A stretch of 59,637 nucleotides of DNA from DAITQM01 sp036832975. GTDB taxonomy: Bacteria; Pseudomonadota; Gammaproteobacteria; Xanthomonadales; Wenzhouxiangellaceae. Shown piece by piece: positions 42,239 to 50,624 of the stretch. Below the pieces are notes generated by a model that worked only from the letters and a program-made list of their open reading frames with translations, was not told the origin of the DNA and ran no database searches. The position numbers and the translations under genes are program-made. The stretch lies in assembly GCA_036832975.1 (NCBI GenBank), contig DAITQM010000022.1, forward strand, positions 1-59,637, read 5' to 3'. Every line of letters starts with the position of its first letter. The first letter of the stretch is position 1.

Positions 42239-43189
42239 ATGACCGGGCTGGCGATTTTGGTGGTGATGGACGAGCCAGCGCGGATCAAAGCGCACAAGGA
42301 TTCGACCGTGGCCATGATGCTAGAGGCGCAGGCCCGCGGGCATGCCCTGTGGGTCGCCGACATCGCCGCTTTGCTGCTCGACCGGGGACAGGCGGCCGCG
42401 GCGGCCCGCCCGGCCGAGGTCGCCGACCGCCCCGACTGGCTGCGGGCCGGGGCCCCGGAAATCAAGCCGCTCAACGCCTTCGACCTGATTTTGATGCGCA
42501 AGGATCCCCCGGTCGACGGCGATTATTTGACCGCCACCTGGCTGCTCGACCACGCCGCCCGCGACGGCGTGCGGGTGGTCAACGACCCCGGGGCGTTGCG
42601 CGACGCCAACGAAAAACTGGCGGCCACCTGGTTTCCGGCCTGTATGGCGCCGTCCCTGGTCGCCGCCGACCCGGCGTTGCTCCGCGAATTCGTCGGCCGG
42701 GAAGAGCACGCGGTGCTCAAACCGCTGCACGGCATGGGCGGCAGTGGTGTATTTCAGGCCGCCGCCGGCGACCCGAACCTCAATGTCATCATCGAAACGA
42801 TGACCGCCGAGGGCCGGCATGCGGTGATGGCGCAGCGCTACATTCCGGAGGCCCGAGCCGGCGACAAGCGGATTTTGCTGATCGCCGGCGAGGCCGTGCC
42901 GCATGCCCTGCTGCGCGTTCCGCCGGCCGACGATTTTCGCGGCAATCTGGCCCGCGGCGGCAGCGGGCAGGGAATCGATCTGACCGACCGCGACCGCTGG
43001 ATCGTCTCGCAAGTCGGGCCGGAACTGAACCGCCGCGGCGTGCTGTTCGCCGGCCTGGACGTGATCGGCGATTATCTGACCGAAGTCAATATCACGAGTC
43101 CGACCTGCATCCGCGAACTGGATCGGTTGTACGATATCCGGATCGCGGCGCAACTGTTCGATGTGCTGGAGGCGCGCTGTTCGGCATGA
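42239..43189 (+). CDS. gshB: glutathione synthetase
   Basis: A 316-residue ATP-grasp ligase that joins gamma-glutamylcysteine and glycine. Family features include the KPLHGMGGSGVF loop, AQRYIPEARAGDKRILLI and the C-terminal metal site GLDVIGDYLTEVNITSPTCIRE. I chose ATG 42239, preceded by GGAGA, because it gives the usual N-terminus; the upstream in-frame extension is unsupported. Its stop overlaps tonB by ATGA. Confidence 0.94.
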   Translation: MTGLAILVVMDEPARIKAHKDSTVAMMLEAQARGHALWVADIAALLLDRGQAAAAARPAEVADRPDWLRAGAPEIKPLNAFDLILMRKDPPVDGDYLTATWLLDHAARDGVRVVNDPGALRDANEKLAATWFPACMAPSLVAADPALLREFVGREEHAVLKPLHGMGGSGVFQAAAGDPNLNVIIETMTAEGRHAVMAQRYIPEARAGDKRILLIAGEAVPHALLRVPPADDFRGNLARGGSGQGIDLTDRDRWIVSQVGPELNRRGVLFAGLDVIGDYLTEVNITSPTCIRELDRLYDIRIAAQLFDVLEARCSA

Positions 43190-44079
43190 AACACGTTTCG
43201 CAACCCTTCTTGTTGCCCCTGGACCGGCCCGCGCGGTGGGGCACCGACACTTTTTATCTGGCGTTGGCCTTCGCCCTTGCCGTGCACGCCTTCGTCATCG
43301 TCGAGTTGCGCTTTGTGCCGCCGGAGAGGCGCGCCACGCCGCCGGCCTCCCGCCTCGATGTTGTGCTGGTCGCTGAGCGCCCGGGCCCGGCCCCCGAGCA
43401 CGCCGATTATCTGGCGCAAACCAATGCGACAGGCGGCGGCAACGCCCCGGTCACGGAATTGGCCGGCAGCCGGCAACCGCCGCTGGAAGCCGGGTCCGAG
43501 GACCACCAAGATCCGCTCGAGCGCGAACCCGGCGCGCCGCGCCAGGTGCGTCCGGCGGATCGGGTGACGGCGCTTTCGGCGGTGGACACGCAGGTCGCTT
43601 TCGGCACGCCGGAGGCACCGGTCGATGAGCCGTTGCCGGCGGCCCGCGAGCTGATTCGCGAATCCCTGCGCGCCGCCCGCCAGCAGCCGCTGGCCAGCCA
43701 TCGGGGGGTCACCCGGATCAGCGGCGAGCGCCGCAAGTTCATCAACGCCAATACCCGCGACTGGCGGTACGCCGCCTACATGCAGGCTTGGGTCAGCAAG
43801 GTCGAGCGGATCGGCAACATGAACTACCCGGAAGAGGCCCGCCGCCGCAAGTTGAACGGCTCGTTGGTGCTGTCGGTGACGGTCCGCCGCGACGGCAGTG
43901 TCGAGTCGGTCGCCGTGATGCGCTCGTCCGGCTGGCCGTTGCTCGACCAGGCAGCGGTCGGCATCGTCCGTCTCGCGGCGCCGTTTGCGCCGTTTTCCGA
44001 GGATATCGCGGCCGAAACCGATGTCTTGAATATTACCCGGACCTGGGAATTTTCGGTCACGGGACTGCAAACCGGATGA
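43186..44079 (+). CDS. tonB: TonB-family energy transducer
   Basis: A 297-residue protein with one N-terminal membrane helix (FYLALAFALAVHAFVIV), a long Pro/Glu-rich periplasmic region and a C-terminal TonB domain (NYPEEARRRKLNGSLVLSVTVRRDGSV...). TonB couples the proton gradient to outer-membrane receptors. The position right after gshB is the one occupied by a tonB paralogue in Pseudomonas. The GTG/ATG overlap with gshB favours ATG 43186. Confidence 0.88.
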   Translation: MKHVSQPFLLPLDRPARWGTDTFYLALAFALAVHAFVIVELRFVPPERRATPPASRLDVVLVAERPGPAPEHADYLAQTNATGGGNAPVTELAGSRQPPLEAGSEDHQDPLEREPGAPRQVRPADRVTALSAVDTQVAFGTPEAPVDEPLPAARELIRESLRAARQQPLASHRGVTRISGERRKFINANTRDWRYAAYMQAWVSKVERIGNMNYPEEARRRKLNGSLVLSVTVRRDGSVESVAVMRSSGWPLLDQAAVGIVRLAAPFAPFSEDIAAETDVLNITRTWEFSVTGLQTG

Positions 44080-44125
44080 AACATTCACCGGTTCAATCAG
44101 CGAGCACGCCGTTGTTTGCACCCAG

Positions 44126-44734
44126 ATGGCAAGTCACATGAACCCACCCAAATCGTCCAAATCCACCGCTGCCTCGCCCGGGGGATTCGTTGACCGGCAA
44201 TTGCTGATTGCGATGCCCGGCCTGGCCGATCCGAATTTCTCGCGCGGCGTCACGTTGATCTGCCAGCACAACGCCGACGGGGCCCTGGGGATCATCGTCA
44301 ACCGGCCGTCGAATTTCACGCTGCTCGACGTGCTCGCCCAACTCGGCATCCAGTGCCACGACGAGACGTTGTCGAGCATACCGGTCCTCGAGGGCGGCCC
44401 GGTCCATCGCGAACGCGGCTTCGTGCTGCACGAAACCGAGGGTGAATGGGAGAGCAGCGTCACGCTCGGTGAGCACCTGCAATTGACCACGTCGCGCGAT
44501 ATTCTCGAAGCCATCGCCGCCGGTCGCGGGCCGCGGCGTTTCCTGCTCGCCCTCGGTTATGCCGGTTGGGCGCCGGGCCAGCTCGAGGACGAGATGCTCG
44601 ACAATGCCTGGTTGCACACAACGCCGAGCCCGGATGTGTTGTTCGACCTGCCGCTCGACCAGCGCTGGCAGCGCGCGGTCAGCCATCTCGGCATCCACCC
44701 CGACAACCTGAGTACACAGGCCGGCCATGCCTGA
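44126..44734 (+). CDS. algH: UPF0301 family protein AlgH/YqgE
   Basis: About 202 residues. The family start GFVDRQLLIAMPGLADPNFSRGV and the GALGIIVNRP and GGPV segments are unmistakable. The biochemical role of AlgH/YqgE is not settled. It precedes ruvX with an 8-base overlap, the standard order in this phylum. ATG 44138 is an alternative start. Confidence 0.92.
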   Translation: MASHMNPPKSSKSTAASPGGFVDRQLLIAMPGLADPNFSRGVTLICQHNADGALGIIVNRPSNFTLLDVLAQLGIQCHDETLSSIPVLEGGPVHRERGFVLHETEGEWESSVTLGEHLQLTTSRDILEAIAAGRGPRRFLLALGYAGWAPGQLEDEMLDNAWLHTTPSPDVLFDLPLDQRWQRAVSHLGIHPDNLSTQAGHA

Positions 44735-45191
44735 AACCGCCGGCACGGCCGTCCTCGGGCTGGATTACGGCACCAAGAAGGTCGGCGTCGCCCTGCTCCA
44801 CGAGCAGCTCGGTGTGGCTCGCCCGCTGGCCGTCGTGCCGGTGGCCGACAGCGATCTCTTGTGGCGTGAACTCGACACCTTGGTTGCCGCCTGGCGTCCG
44901 AGGCGTCTGGTGGTCGGCCTGCCGCTCGCCGCCACCGGCGGCGAAACGCCCATGGCGCGCGCCGCGCGCCGTTTCGCCACGGCGCTGAAGGCGCGTTATC
45001 CCCTGGCGGTCGAACTGCATGACGAAAGACTGACGACGCGCGAGGCCGCCGGCACGCTCGCCGCTGCGCGCCGCGCCGGGTTATTGACCCGCTCCGCCGC
45101 TCGGCGGCGCGATGCGGCGGCCGCGGCGGCGATGCTCGACTCGTGGCAGCATGAGGCCAGGTGCCGGGTCGTTTTCAGGGAGAACCCATGA
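44727..45191 (+). CDS. ruvX: putative pre-16S rRNA nuclease (RuvX/YqgF)
   Basis: A 154-residue RNase-H-fold protein. The first acidic motif is in GLDYGTKKVGVA, the second around LVVGLPL, and the third acidic position near DERLTT. It completes the 5' end of 16S rRNA in E. coli (YqgF). It overlaps algH at its start and pyrB at its end. The pyrR gene found at this point in Pseudomonas is absent. Confidence 0.9.
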   Translation: MPETAGTAVLGLDYGTKKVGVALLHEQLGVARPLAVVPVADSDLLWRELDTLVAAWRPRRLVVGLPLAATGGETPMARAARRFATALKARYPLAVELHDERLTTREAAGTLAAARRAGLLTRSAARRRDAAAAAAMLDSWQHEARCRVVFRENP

Positions 45192-46102
45192 CGGGCGCAT
45201 TCCCCACTCATCTTTTCGATATCGCTTCGCTGTCGCGGTCCCAGGTCGAACGTTTGTTCGCCGCCGCCGCGGCACCGCCGCACAGCGGACTGCTCGACGG
45301 CGCGACGCTCGCCAACCTGTTTTACGAGTCGAGCACCCGGACCCGGGTCTCGTTCGAACTCGCCGCCTGCCGGCTGGGCGCCGAAGTGGTCAATATCAAT
45401 GCTTCGGCGTCGTCGGCGACCAAAGGCGAAGCGCTGCCCGACACCATGCTGACCCTGGCGGCGATGGGCCTCGACTTTCTGGTCATCCGCCATCCGCTCG
45501 TCGGTTCCATCGCGCAACTGGCCGCCAAGGCGCCGTCCGGATTGCACCTGGTCAATGCCGGCGACGGCGCGCATGCCCATCCCAGCCAGGCGCTGATCGA
45601 TGCCTGGACGTTGTTGCGCCGCCGCGGTTCGCTCGACGGGCTGGTCTTGACCATCGCCGGCGACATCCGCCATTCGCGTGTCGCCCGTTCGAACGTGGTG
45701 CTGTTCACGTTGCTCGGGGCGCGTGAAATCCGCCTCGCCGCGCCGCCTGAATTGCTGCCCGAGCCGCTGCCCGCCGGTCCGGTGCGGGTGTTTAGCGAGT
45801 TCGACGCGGCCCTCGAAGGGGCCGACGCGGTGATGATGCTCCGCCTGCAGAAAGAACGGATGAGCGGCGTCAAACTGCCGGCCGCGGAGGCGTACCACGC
45901 CGCCTGGGGGCTGACCGCCGAACGCCTGGCGCGGGCCGGAGAGCAGTGCTTCGTGCTGCACCCCGGGCCGATCAACCGGGGTATCGAAATCGCGTCCGAA
46001 GTCGCCGATAGCGGGCAGTCGCTGATCCTCGAACAGGTCGCCAACGGGGTTCGGATGCGCATGGCGATCCTCGCCGCGCTTTACGAGCGGCCAGCCGACT
46101 GA
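45188..46102 (+). CDS. pyrB: aspartate carbamoyltransferase catalytic subunit
   Basis: A 304-residue enzyme of pyrimidine synthesis. Active-site motifs are STRTRVSFE (carbamoyl phosphate), HPSQALIDAWT and HPGPINRG. ATG 45188 lies in an ATGA overlap with ruvX. Neither a pyrI nor a dihydroorotase-like pyrC' partner follows; instead thiS overlaps its stop by one base. Confidence 0.94.
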   Translation: MTGAFPTHLFDIASLSRSQVERLFAAAAAPPHSGLLDGATLANLFYESSTRTRVSFELAACRLGAEVVNINASASSATKGEALPDTMLTLAAMGLDFLVIRHPLVGSIAQLAAKAPSGLHLVNAGDGAHAHPSQALIDAWTLLRRRGSLDGLVLTIAGDIRHSRVARSNVVLFTLLGAREIRLAAPPELLPEPLPAGPVRVFSEFDAALEGADAVMMLRLQKERMSGVKLPAAEAYHAAWGLTAERLARAGEQCFVLHPGPINRGIEIASEVADSGQSLILEQVANGVRMRMAILAALYERPAD

Positions 46103-46308
46103 TGTCCGTGACGATCACACTTAACGGTCGCCGGCAGGAGTTGCCGAGCGGCTCGACCGTGCGCGCCCTGCTCGAACACCTGGCGCTCACCGGCCAGCGT
46201 ACGGCGGTGGAAATCAACGGCGAAATCGTGCCGCGCAGCACTCACGAGACACTGGTGATCGCACCCGGTGATCGGATCGAAATCGTCCACGCCATCGGCG
46301 GCGGGTAA
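46102..46308 (+). CDS. thiS: sulfur carrier protein ThiS
   Basis: A 68-residue ubiquitin-like protein that ends in the required Gly-Gly (IGGG). Its thiocarboxylate gives sulfur to the thiazole ring of thiamin. Start overlaps the pyrB stop by one base. thiG follows after 27 bases, as expected. Confidence 0.92.
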   Translation: MSVTITLNGRRQELPSGSTVRALLEHLALTGQRTAVEINGEIVPRSTHETLVIAPGDRIEIVHAIGGG

Positions 46309-46335
46309 GCATCGCTTGATCCCGGTAATTCACAG

Positions 46336-47172
46336 ATGACCACCCCCTTCTCTGCACCGCCGCCGGCCGCCGGCGAAGCCGTCACGGCACAGGGCGAAGA
46401 CCCGTTGCTGATCGCTGGACGGCGCTACCATTCGCGGTTGTTGACCGGCACCGGCAAGTACCGCGACCTGGCCGAGACCCGGGCCGCGACACTGGCCGCC
46501 GGCGCCGAGATCGTCACGGTGGCGATTCGGCGCAGCAACATCGGCCAGAATCCCGGCGAACCGAACCTGCTCGAGTGCTTGCCGCCGGGTGAGTTCACGA
46601 TTCTGCCCAACACCGCCGGCTGCTACACAGCCGCCGACGCGGTGCGCACCTGCCGGCTGGCGCGCGAATTGCTCGACGGGCAGCCACTGGTCAAGCTCGA
46701 GGTGCTCGGCGACGCCAAAACCTTGTTTCCGGACCTGCCGGAGACCTTGCAGGCCGCCGAAACGCTGGTCGGCGAAGGGTTCGAGGTGATGGTCTATACC
46801 AGCGACGACCCGGTCATGGCCCGCCGCTTCGCCGAACTCGGCTGTGTCGCGGTGATGCCGCTGGCGGCGCCGATCGGCTCCGGCCTCGGCATCCAGAACC
46901 GCTACAACATCATGACCATCGTCGAGGAAGCGACGGTGCCGATCCTGGTCGATGCCGGAGTCGGAACCGCGTCGGACGCGGCGATCGCAATGGAACTCGG
47001 CTGCGATGGCGTGTTGATGAACACGGCAATCGCCGAAGCGCGCGATCCGGTATTGATGGCCCATGCGATGCGCCGCGCCGTCGAGGCCGGCCGCGCCGCC
47101 TGGCGCGCCGGCCGGATGCCGCGCCGGCGCTATGCCAGCGCTTCGTCGCCGGCCGGCGGACTTTTGGTGTGA
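46336..47172 (+). CDS. thiG: thiazole synthase
   Basis: A 278-residue TIM-barrel enzyme that builds the thiamin thiazole from deoxyxylulose phosphate, dehydroglycine and ThiS thiocarboxylate. The Schiff-base Lys lies in VKLEVLGDAKTLFPD. Phosphate-site segments PIGSGLGIQNRYNI and DAGVGTASDAAIAMELGCDG are intact. The first 22 residues are an extra Pro/Ala-rich extension. The stop overlaps trmB (GTGA). Confidence 0.94.
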   Translation: MTTPFSAPPPAAGEAVTAQGEDPLLIAGRRYHSRLLTGTGKYRDLAETRAATLAAGAEIVTVAIRRSNIGQNPGEPNLLECLPPGEFTILPNTAGCYTAADAVRTCRLARELLDGQPLVKLEVLGDAKTLFPDLPETLQAAETLVGEGFEVMVYTSDDPVMARRFAELGCVAVMPLAAPIGSGLGIQNRYNIMTIVEEATVPILVDAGVGTASDAAIAMELGCDGVLMNTAIAEARDPVLMAHAMRRAVEAGRAAWRAGRMPRRRYASASSPAGGLLV

Positions 47173-47855
47173 CAGCGCCACCCCAAGCGCGCCGGGTGCG
47201 GTCCTACGTCCGGCGCGAGGGCCGGCTGACCCCGGCCCAGGCGCGGGCCCTCGAGACCTTGGCCGAAGGGTATCGCCTGCCGGAGGTGCCGGAGGCGCTG
47301 AGCGCCGAAGCCCTGTTCGGCGCACCGCGACCGCTGCTTCTCGAAATCGGTTTCGGCAACGGTGAGACGTTGGCTCGCATGGCGCTCGAGGCGCCGGAAA
47401 CCGGCTTTATCGGGGCCGAAGTTCACCGTCCCGGCATCGGCCATTTATATCGCCTGCTGGACCGCGAGGGGATCGCCAACGTCCGGGTCTACGAAGGTGA
47501 TGCGGTCGATTTGCTGCAGCACAGGATCGCCCCCGGAACCCTCGCCGGCGTCCGGATCTATTTCCCCGATCCGTGGCCGAAGAAACGGCACCACAAACGC
47601 CGCCTGGTGCAACCGGCGTTCGCCGCCCTGGTCGCCGACCGCTTGCAGCCCGGCGGCCTGCTACATTTCGCGACCGATTGTGAAGATTATGCCCAAAGCG
47701 CCGAGGCAGCGGTGGCGGCGGTGCCGCACCTGCAACCGGCGGCGGGTGATACACCGCATGTGCGGCGCCCGACGTGGCGGCCGACGAGCCGTTTCGAGCG
47801 CCGCGGCCGTGACCTCGGCCACCCGGTTTTCGATCTGATTTGGCGGCGCGTATGA
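47169..47855 (+). CDS. trmB: tRNA (guanine-N7-)-methyltransferase
   Basis: A 228-residue SAM enzyme that methylates G46 in tRNA. The SAM motif LEIGFGNGETL and the catalytic segment YFPDPWPKKRHHKRRL are diagnostic. The GTG start lies in the overlap with the thiG stop. Confidence 0.93.
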   Translation: MTAPPQARRVRSYVRREGRLTPAQARALETLAEGYRLPEVPEALSAEALFGAPRPLLLEIGFGNGETLARMALEAPETGFIGAEVHRPGIGHLYRLLDREGIANVRVYEGDAVDLLQHRIAPGTLAGVRIYFPDPWPKKRHHKRRLVQPAFAALVADRLQPGGLLHFATDCEDYAQSAEAAVAAVPHLQPAAGDTPHVRRPTWRPTSRFERRGRDLGHPVFDLIWRRV

Positions 47856-47869
47856 ATCGCCGGGGTTGA

Positions 47870-49729
47870 ATGGAAGGCAGTCTGCAACTGAGCGGCGACA
47901 TGCTGCTGGTGCTGGCCATCGTGACGCTGGCCGCGGTGCTGTTCATTACCGAATGGATCCGCGTCGACGTGACGGCGCTGGCCGTGCTTGTCCTGCTCGG
48001 CCTGACCGGGCTTTTGCCGGGCGAGCAGCTTTTTTCCGGCTTCGCGTCGAATGCCGTGATCGCTGTGATCGCGGTGATGATTCTCGGCACCGGCCTCGAT
48101 CGCACCGGGGTCATGACTGAGGTTGCGGCCTGGACGATCCGTCTCGGACGGCGGTCGGAATGGCGTCTGCAATCGATGGTCGCCGCTGCCGCCGGTGTGG
48201 TTTCGGCGTTCATGCAGAACGTCGGCGCTACGGCGCTATTCGTGCCGGTCGTGACGCGGATCGCGGCGCGCACCGGGCTTATGGCCTCCCGCCTGTTGAT
48301 GCCGATGGGCTTTTGCGCGATCCTCGGTGGGACGATGACGCTGGTCGGCTCGTCACCGCTGATTCTGCTCAACGACCAGATCGCCCAATCGAACCGCTCC
48401 CTGCCGCCGGGCGCCGCGGTGCTTGAGCCGTTTACGCTGTTCGACGTGACCCCGATCGGCCTGGCGCTGCTCGCCGCCGGGATCGTGTATTTTCTGCTCT
48501 TCGGACGCTGGCTGTTGCCGCGCGAAGCGGCGCCCAGCGGGGCGGCGCAAACCCGCACCCAGCACTATTTCGCCGAGATTTACGGGATCGCCGGCGAATT
48601 GTTCGAACTGATCGTCACGGTCGACAGCCCGCTGGTCGGCATGCGTCTCGAGGAAGCCGAGCGGCGAGCCGGGGCGCCGTATATTCTGGCCATCCGCAAC
48701 ACCGGCGTACCGCGGTTGGCGCCGCCGGCCGACGAGATGATCTGGGTCGGCACGATCCTCGGCGTCATGGGTTCGCGGGAAAAAGTGACGCGCTTTGCGA
48801 TCGATAACCGCCTGCGCCTGCAACCGCGGCTCAGAACCTTCGGCCACCTGTTCAATCCGGCCCTCGCCGGGGTTTCGGAAGTGGTGATTCCGCCGGGCTC
48901 GCGGCTGGTCGGCCAGACCGTCGCCGAAGCTCGACTGCGGTCTCGTTACGGCATCAGCGTCCTGGCCATCAACCGCCGCGGCGAAGTCAAAAGCGGGCCG
49001 ATCCGCGAACAAACACTGCAAGCCGGCGATTGTCTGGTCAGCCATTCGAGCTGGAAGGATCTGGTCGTCCTCGATCGCGAGCACGATTTCGTCGTCGCCA
49101 CCGACCTGCCCAAGGAAGAAGCCCGGCCGCAGAAAGTCTGGTATGCGCTGGCGATTTTCCTGCTGACGCTGGGTCTGGTGCTGGGCAGCGACCTGCGCCT
49201 GGCGGTCGCGCTTTTGGCCGGCGCGCTGGCGATGATCCTGAGCGGCGTATTGAGTATCGACGAAGCCTACCAGGCGGTGAGTTGGAAAACCGTGTTTCTG
49301 ATGGCCGGCCTGATCCCGCTCGGTGGAGCGATGGAAACGACGGGTGCCGCGGCCTGGGTGGCGCATGGCCTGGTCGGCTTGTTCGCCGGGGCCCCGGATC
49401 TGGTCATGCAGGCCGTCGTGGTCGTTCTGGCCACCGTGTTCACGCTGCTCTTGTCCAATGTCGGGGCGGCGGTGCTGCTCGTCCCGTTGGCGATCAATAT
49501 GGCGCTCGCCAGCGGCGCCAATCCGGCGGCCTACGCGCTGCTCGCCAGCATCGGCGTATCGAACGGCTTCGTGTTGTCCAGCCATCCGGTCAACGCGTTG
49601 ATCACCGGGCCGGGCAACTACCGGGTGGCCGACTTCATGCGCAGTGGCGCCGGGCTCAGCGTGTTGTATATGGCCGTCTTGTTACTGATGGTCAATTGGC
49701 TGTACCCGGCATTGCCGGCGGTGGGCTGA
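47870..49729 (+). CDS. SLC13/DASS-type anion permease with two RCK_C domains
   Basis: A 619-residue transporter. N- and C-terminal membrane halves each carry about five or six helices (MQNVGATALFVPV and LSNVGAAVLLVPLA are the repeated substrate loops). Between them, about residues 215-400, lie two TrkA-C-like regulatory domains. The family imports sulfate, dicarboxylates or similar anions with sodium; the substrate here is unknown. It begins 14 bases after trmB. Confidence 0.82.
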   Translation: MEGSLQLSGDMLLVLAIVTLAAVLFITEWIRVDVTALAVLVLLGLTGLLPGEQLFSGFASNAVIAVIAVMILGTGLDRTGVMTEVAAWTIRLGRRSEWRLQSMVAAAAGVVSAFMQNVGATALFVPVVTRIAARTGLMASRLLMPMGFCAILGGTMTLVGSSPLILLNDQIAQSNRSLPPGAAVLEPFTLFDVTPIGLALLAAGIVYFLLFGRWLLPREAAPSGAAQTRTQHYFAEIYGIAGELFELIVTVDSPLVGMRLEEAERRAGAPYILAIRNTGVPRLAPPADEMIWVGTILGVMGSREKVTRFAIDNRLRLQPRLRTFGHLFNPALAGVSEVVIPPGSRLVGQTVAEARLRSRYGISVLAINRRGEVKSGPIREQTLQAGDCLVSHSSWKDLVVLDREHDFVVATDLPKEEARPQKVWYALAIFLLTLGLVLGSDLRLAVALLAGALAMILSGVLSIDEAYQAVSWKTVFLMAGLIPLGGAMETTGAAAWVAHGLVGLFAGAPDLVMQAVVVVLATVFTLLLSNVGAAVLLVPLAINMALASGANPAAYALLASIGVSNGFVLSSHPVNALITGPGNYRVADFMRSGAGLSVLYMAVLLLMVNWLYPALPAVG

Positions 49730-49756
49730 TTGCCGGATTCCGGCCTCGCCTATGTG

Positions 49757-49801
49757 TACAATAAAAGCCGCCGGCCGACCCCCCATCACCCTTGTGGGGG
49801 G
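49757..49801 (+). promoter_or_regulatory. leader of the FNR gene: -10-like element and GC hairpin
   Basis: TACAAT (49757-49762) within TGTGTACAAT resembles an extended -10. CCCCCCA (49779-49785) pairs with TGGGGGG (49795-49801) in the 5' leader. The hairpin may end the upstream permease transcript or shape translation of the regulator. No convincing -35 is seen. Confidence 0.35.
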
Positions 49802-49828
49802 TGGAGGTGTGGGAGAGAAGGGCTCACC

Positions 49829-50566
49829 ATGACTCAATCCGCCACCATCATCGATTTACAGAAGCTCAGGCGCAGTTGCACGCATTGCACGCTGCATGAG
49901 CTCTGTTTGCCGGCGGGCATCGACCACCGCGACCTCGAAACCCTCGACCAGTTGATCGCCGAACACCGCCGCTACGACCGCGGCCAGTTTCTGTTTCTCC
50001 CCGGCCAACCGTACAGCGCGCTTTACGTCGTGCGCTTCGGCTCGTTCAAGTCGGTCATGTCCTTGCCCGAAGGCGGCGAACAGATCATCGGCTTTCACCT
50101 GACCGGCGAATTGCTCGGTCTCGACGCGCTCGGCCCCGGCCGCCACCAGTGCGCGGCACAGGCGCTCGAAACGAGCAGTGTCTGCGAAATCCCCTATCAG
50201 GAGATGGAGCGGGTCGCCGCACAGGTGCCGGGGCTGCACCGCCAACTCCTCAATATGGTGAGCCGCGAACTCAACCAGGAACAACAGCACCTGGTACTGA
50301 TCACGCGTAAGGTGGCGCGGGCGCGATTGGCGAGTTTTCTGGTCAGTTACGCCAAACGCCTGGAAAGCCGTAACCTGCGCGCCGACGAGTTCACGCTGAG
50401 CCTGTCGCGCTACGATTTGGCCAATTACCTCGGCCTGGCGGTCGAGACAGTAAGCCGGTTATTTACTGCGTTTCGCGATGAAGGACTGCTCAGCGTCGAG
50501 CGCCGGCGAATCGGCATTTTGCGCTCCGATCTGCTGCACCACGAGGCCGAGCGCGATGATTCATAA
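49829..50566 (+). CDS. fnr: FNR/Anr-type oxygen-sensing transcription regulator
   Basis: A 245-residue Crp/Fnr protein. The N-terminal cluster ligands C-x2-C-x5-C (CTHCTLHELC, residues about 14-23) and the fourth Cys in SSVCEIPY would bind an oxygen-labile [4Fe-4S]. The recognition helix VETVSRLF has the Glu and Ser-Arg that read TTGAT half-sites. It activates genes for low-oxygen growth. ATG 49829 follows a GGGAGAGAAGG site. The RimK-like gene starts 58 bases downstream in the same direction. Confidence 0.93.
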   Translation: MTQSATIIDLQKLRRSCTHCTLHELCLPAGIDHRDLETLDQLIAEHRRYDRGQFLFLPGQPYSALYVVRFGSFKSVMSLPEGGEQIIGFHLTGELLGLDALGPGRHQCAAQALETSSVCEIPYQEMERVAAQVPGLHRQLLNMVSRELNQEQQHLVLITRKVARARLASFLVSYAKRLESRNLRADEFTLSLSRYDLANYLGLAVETVSRLFTAFRDEGLLSVERRRIGILRSDLLHHEAERDDS

Positions 50567-50624
50567 CGGCCAGCGCGGTTTTCGCCGTTTCTGATCTCCA
50601 TTCCCCTGCCGCCCCAGGTACTGC

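Noticed and set aside
46102..46335. TPP riboswitch in front of thiS/thiG
   Set aside because: thiS overlaps the pyrB stop and the 27-base gap before thiG is too short; no thi-box sequence is visible.
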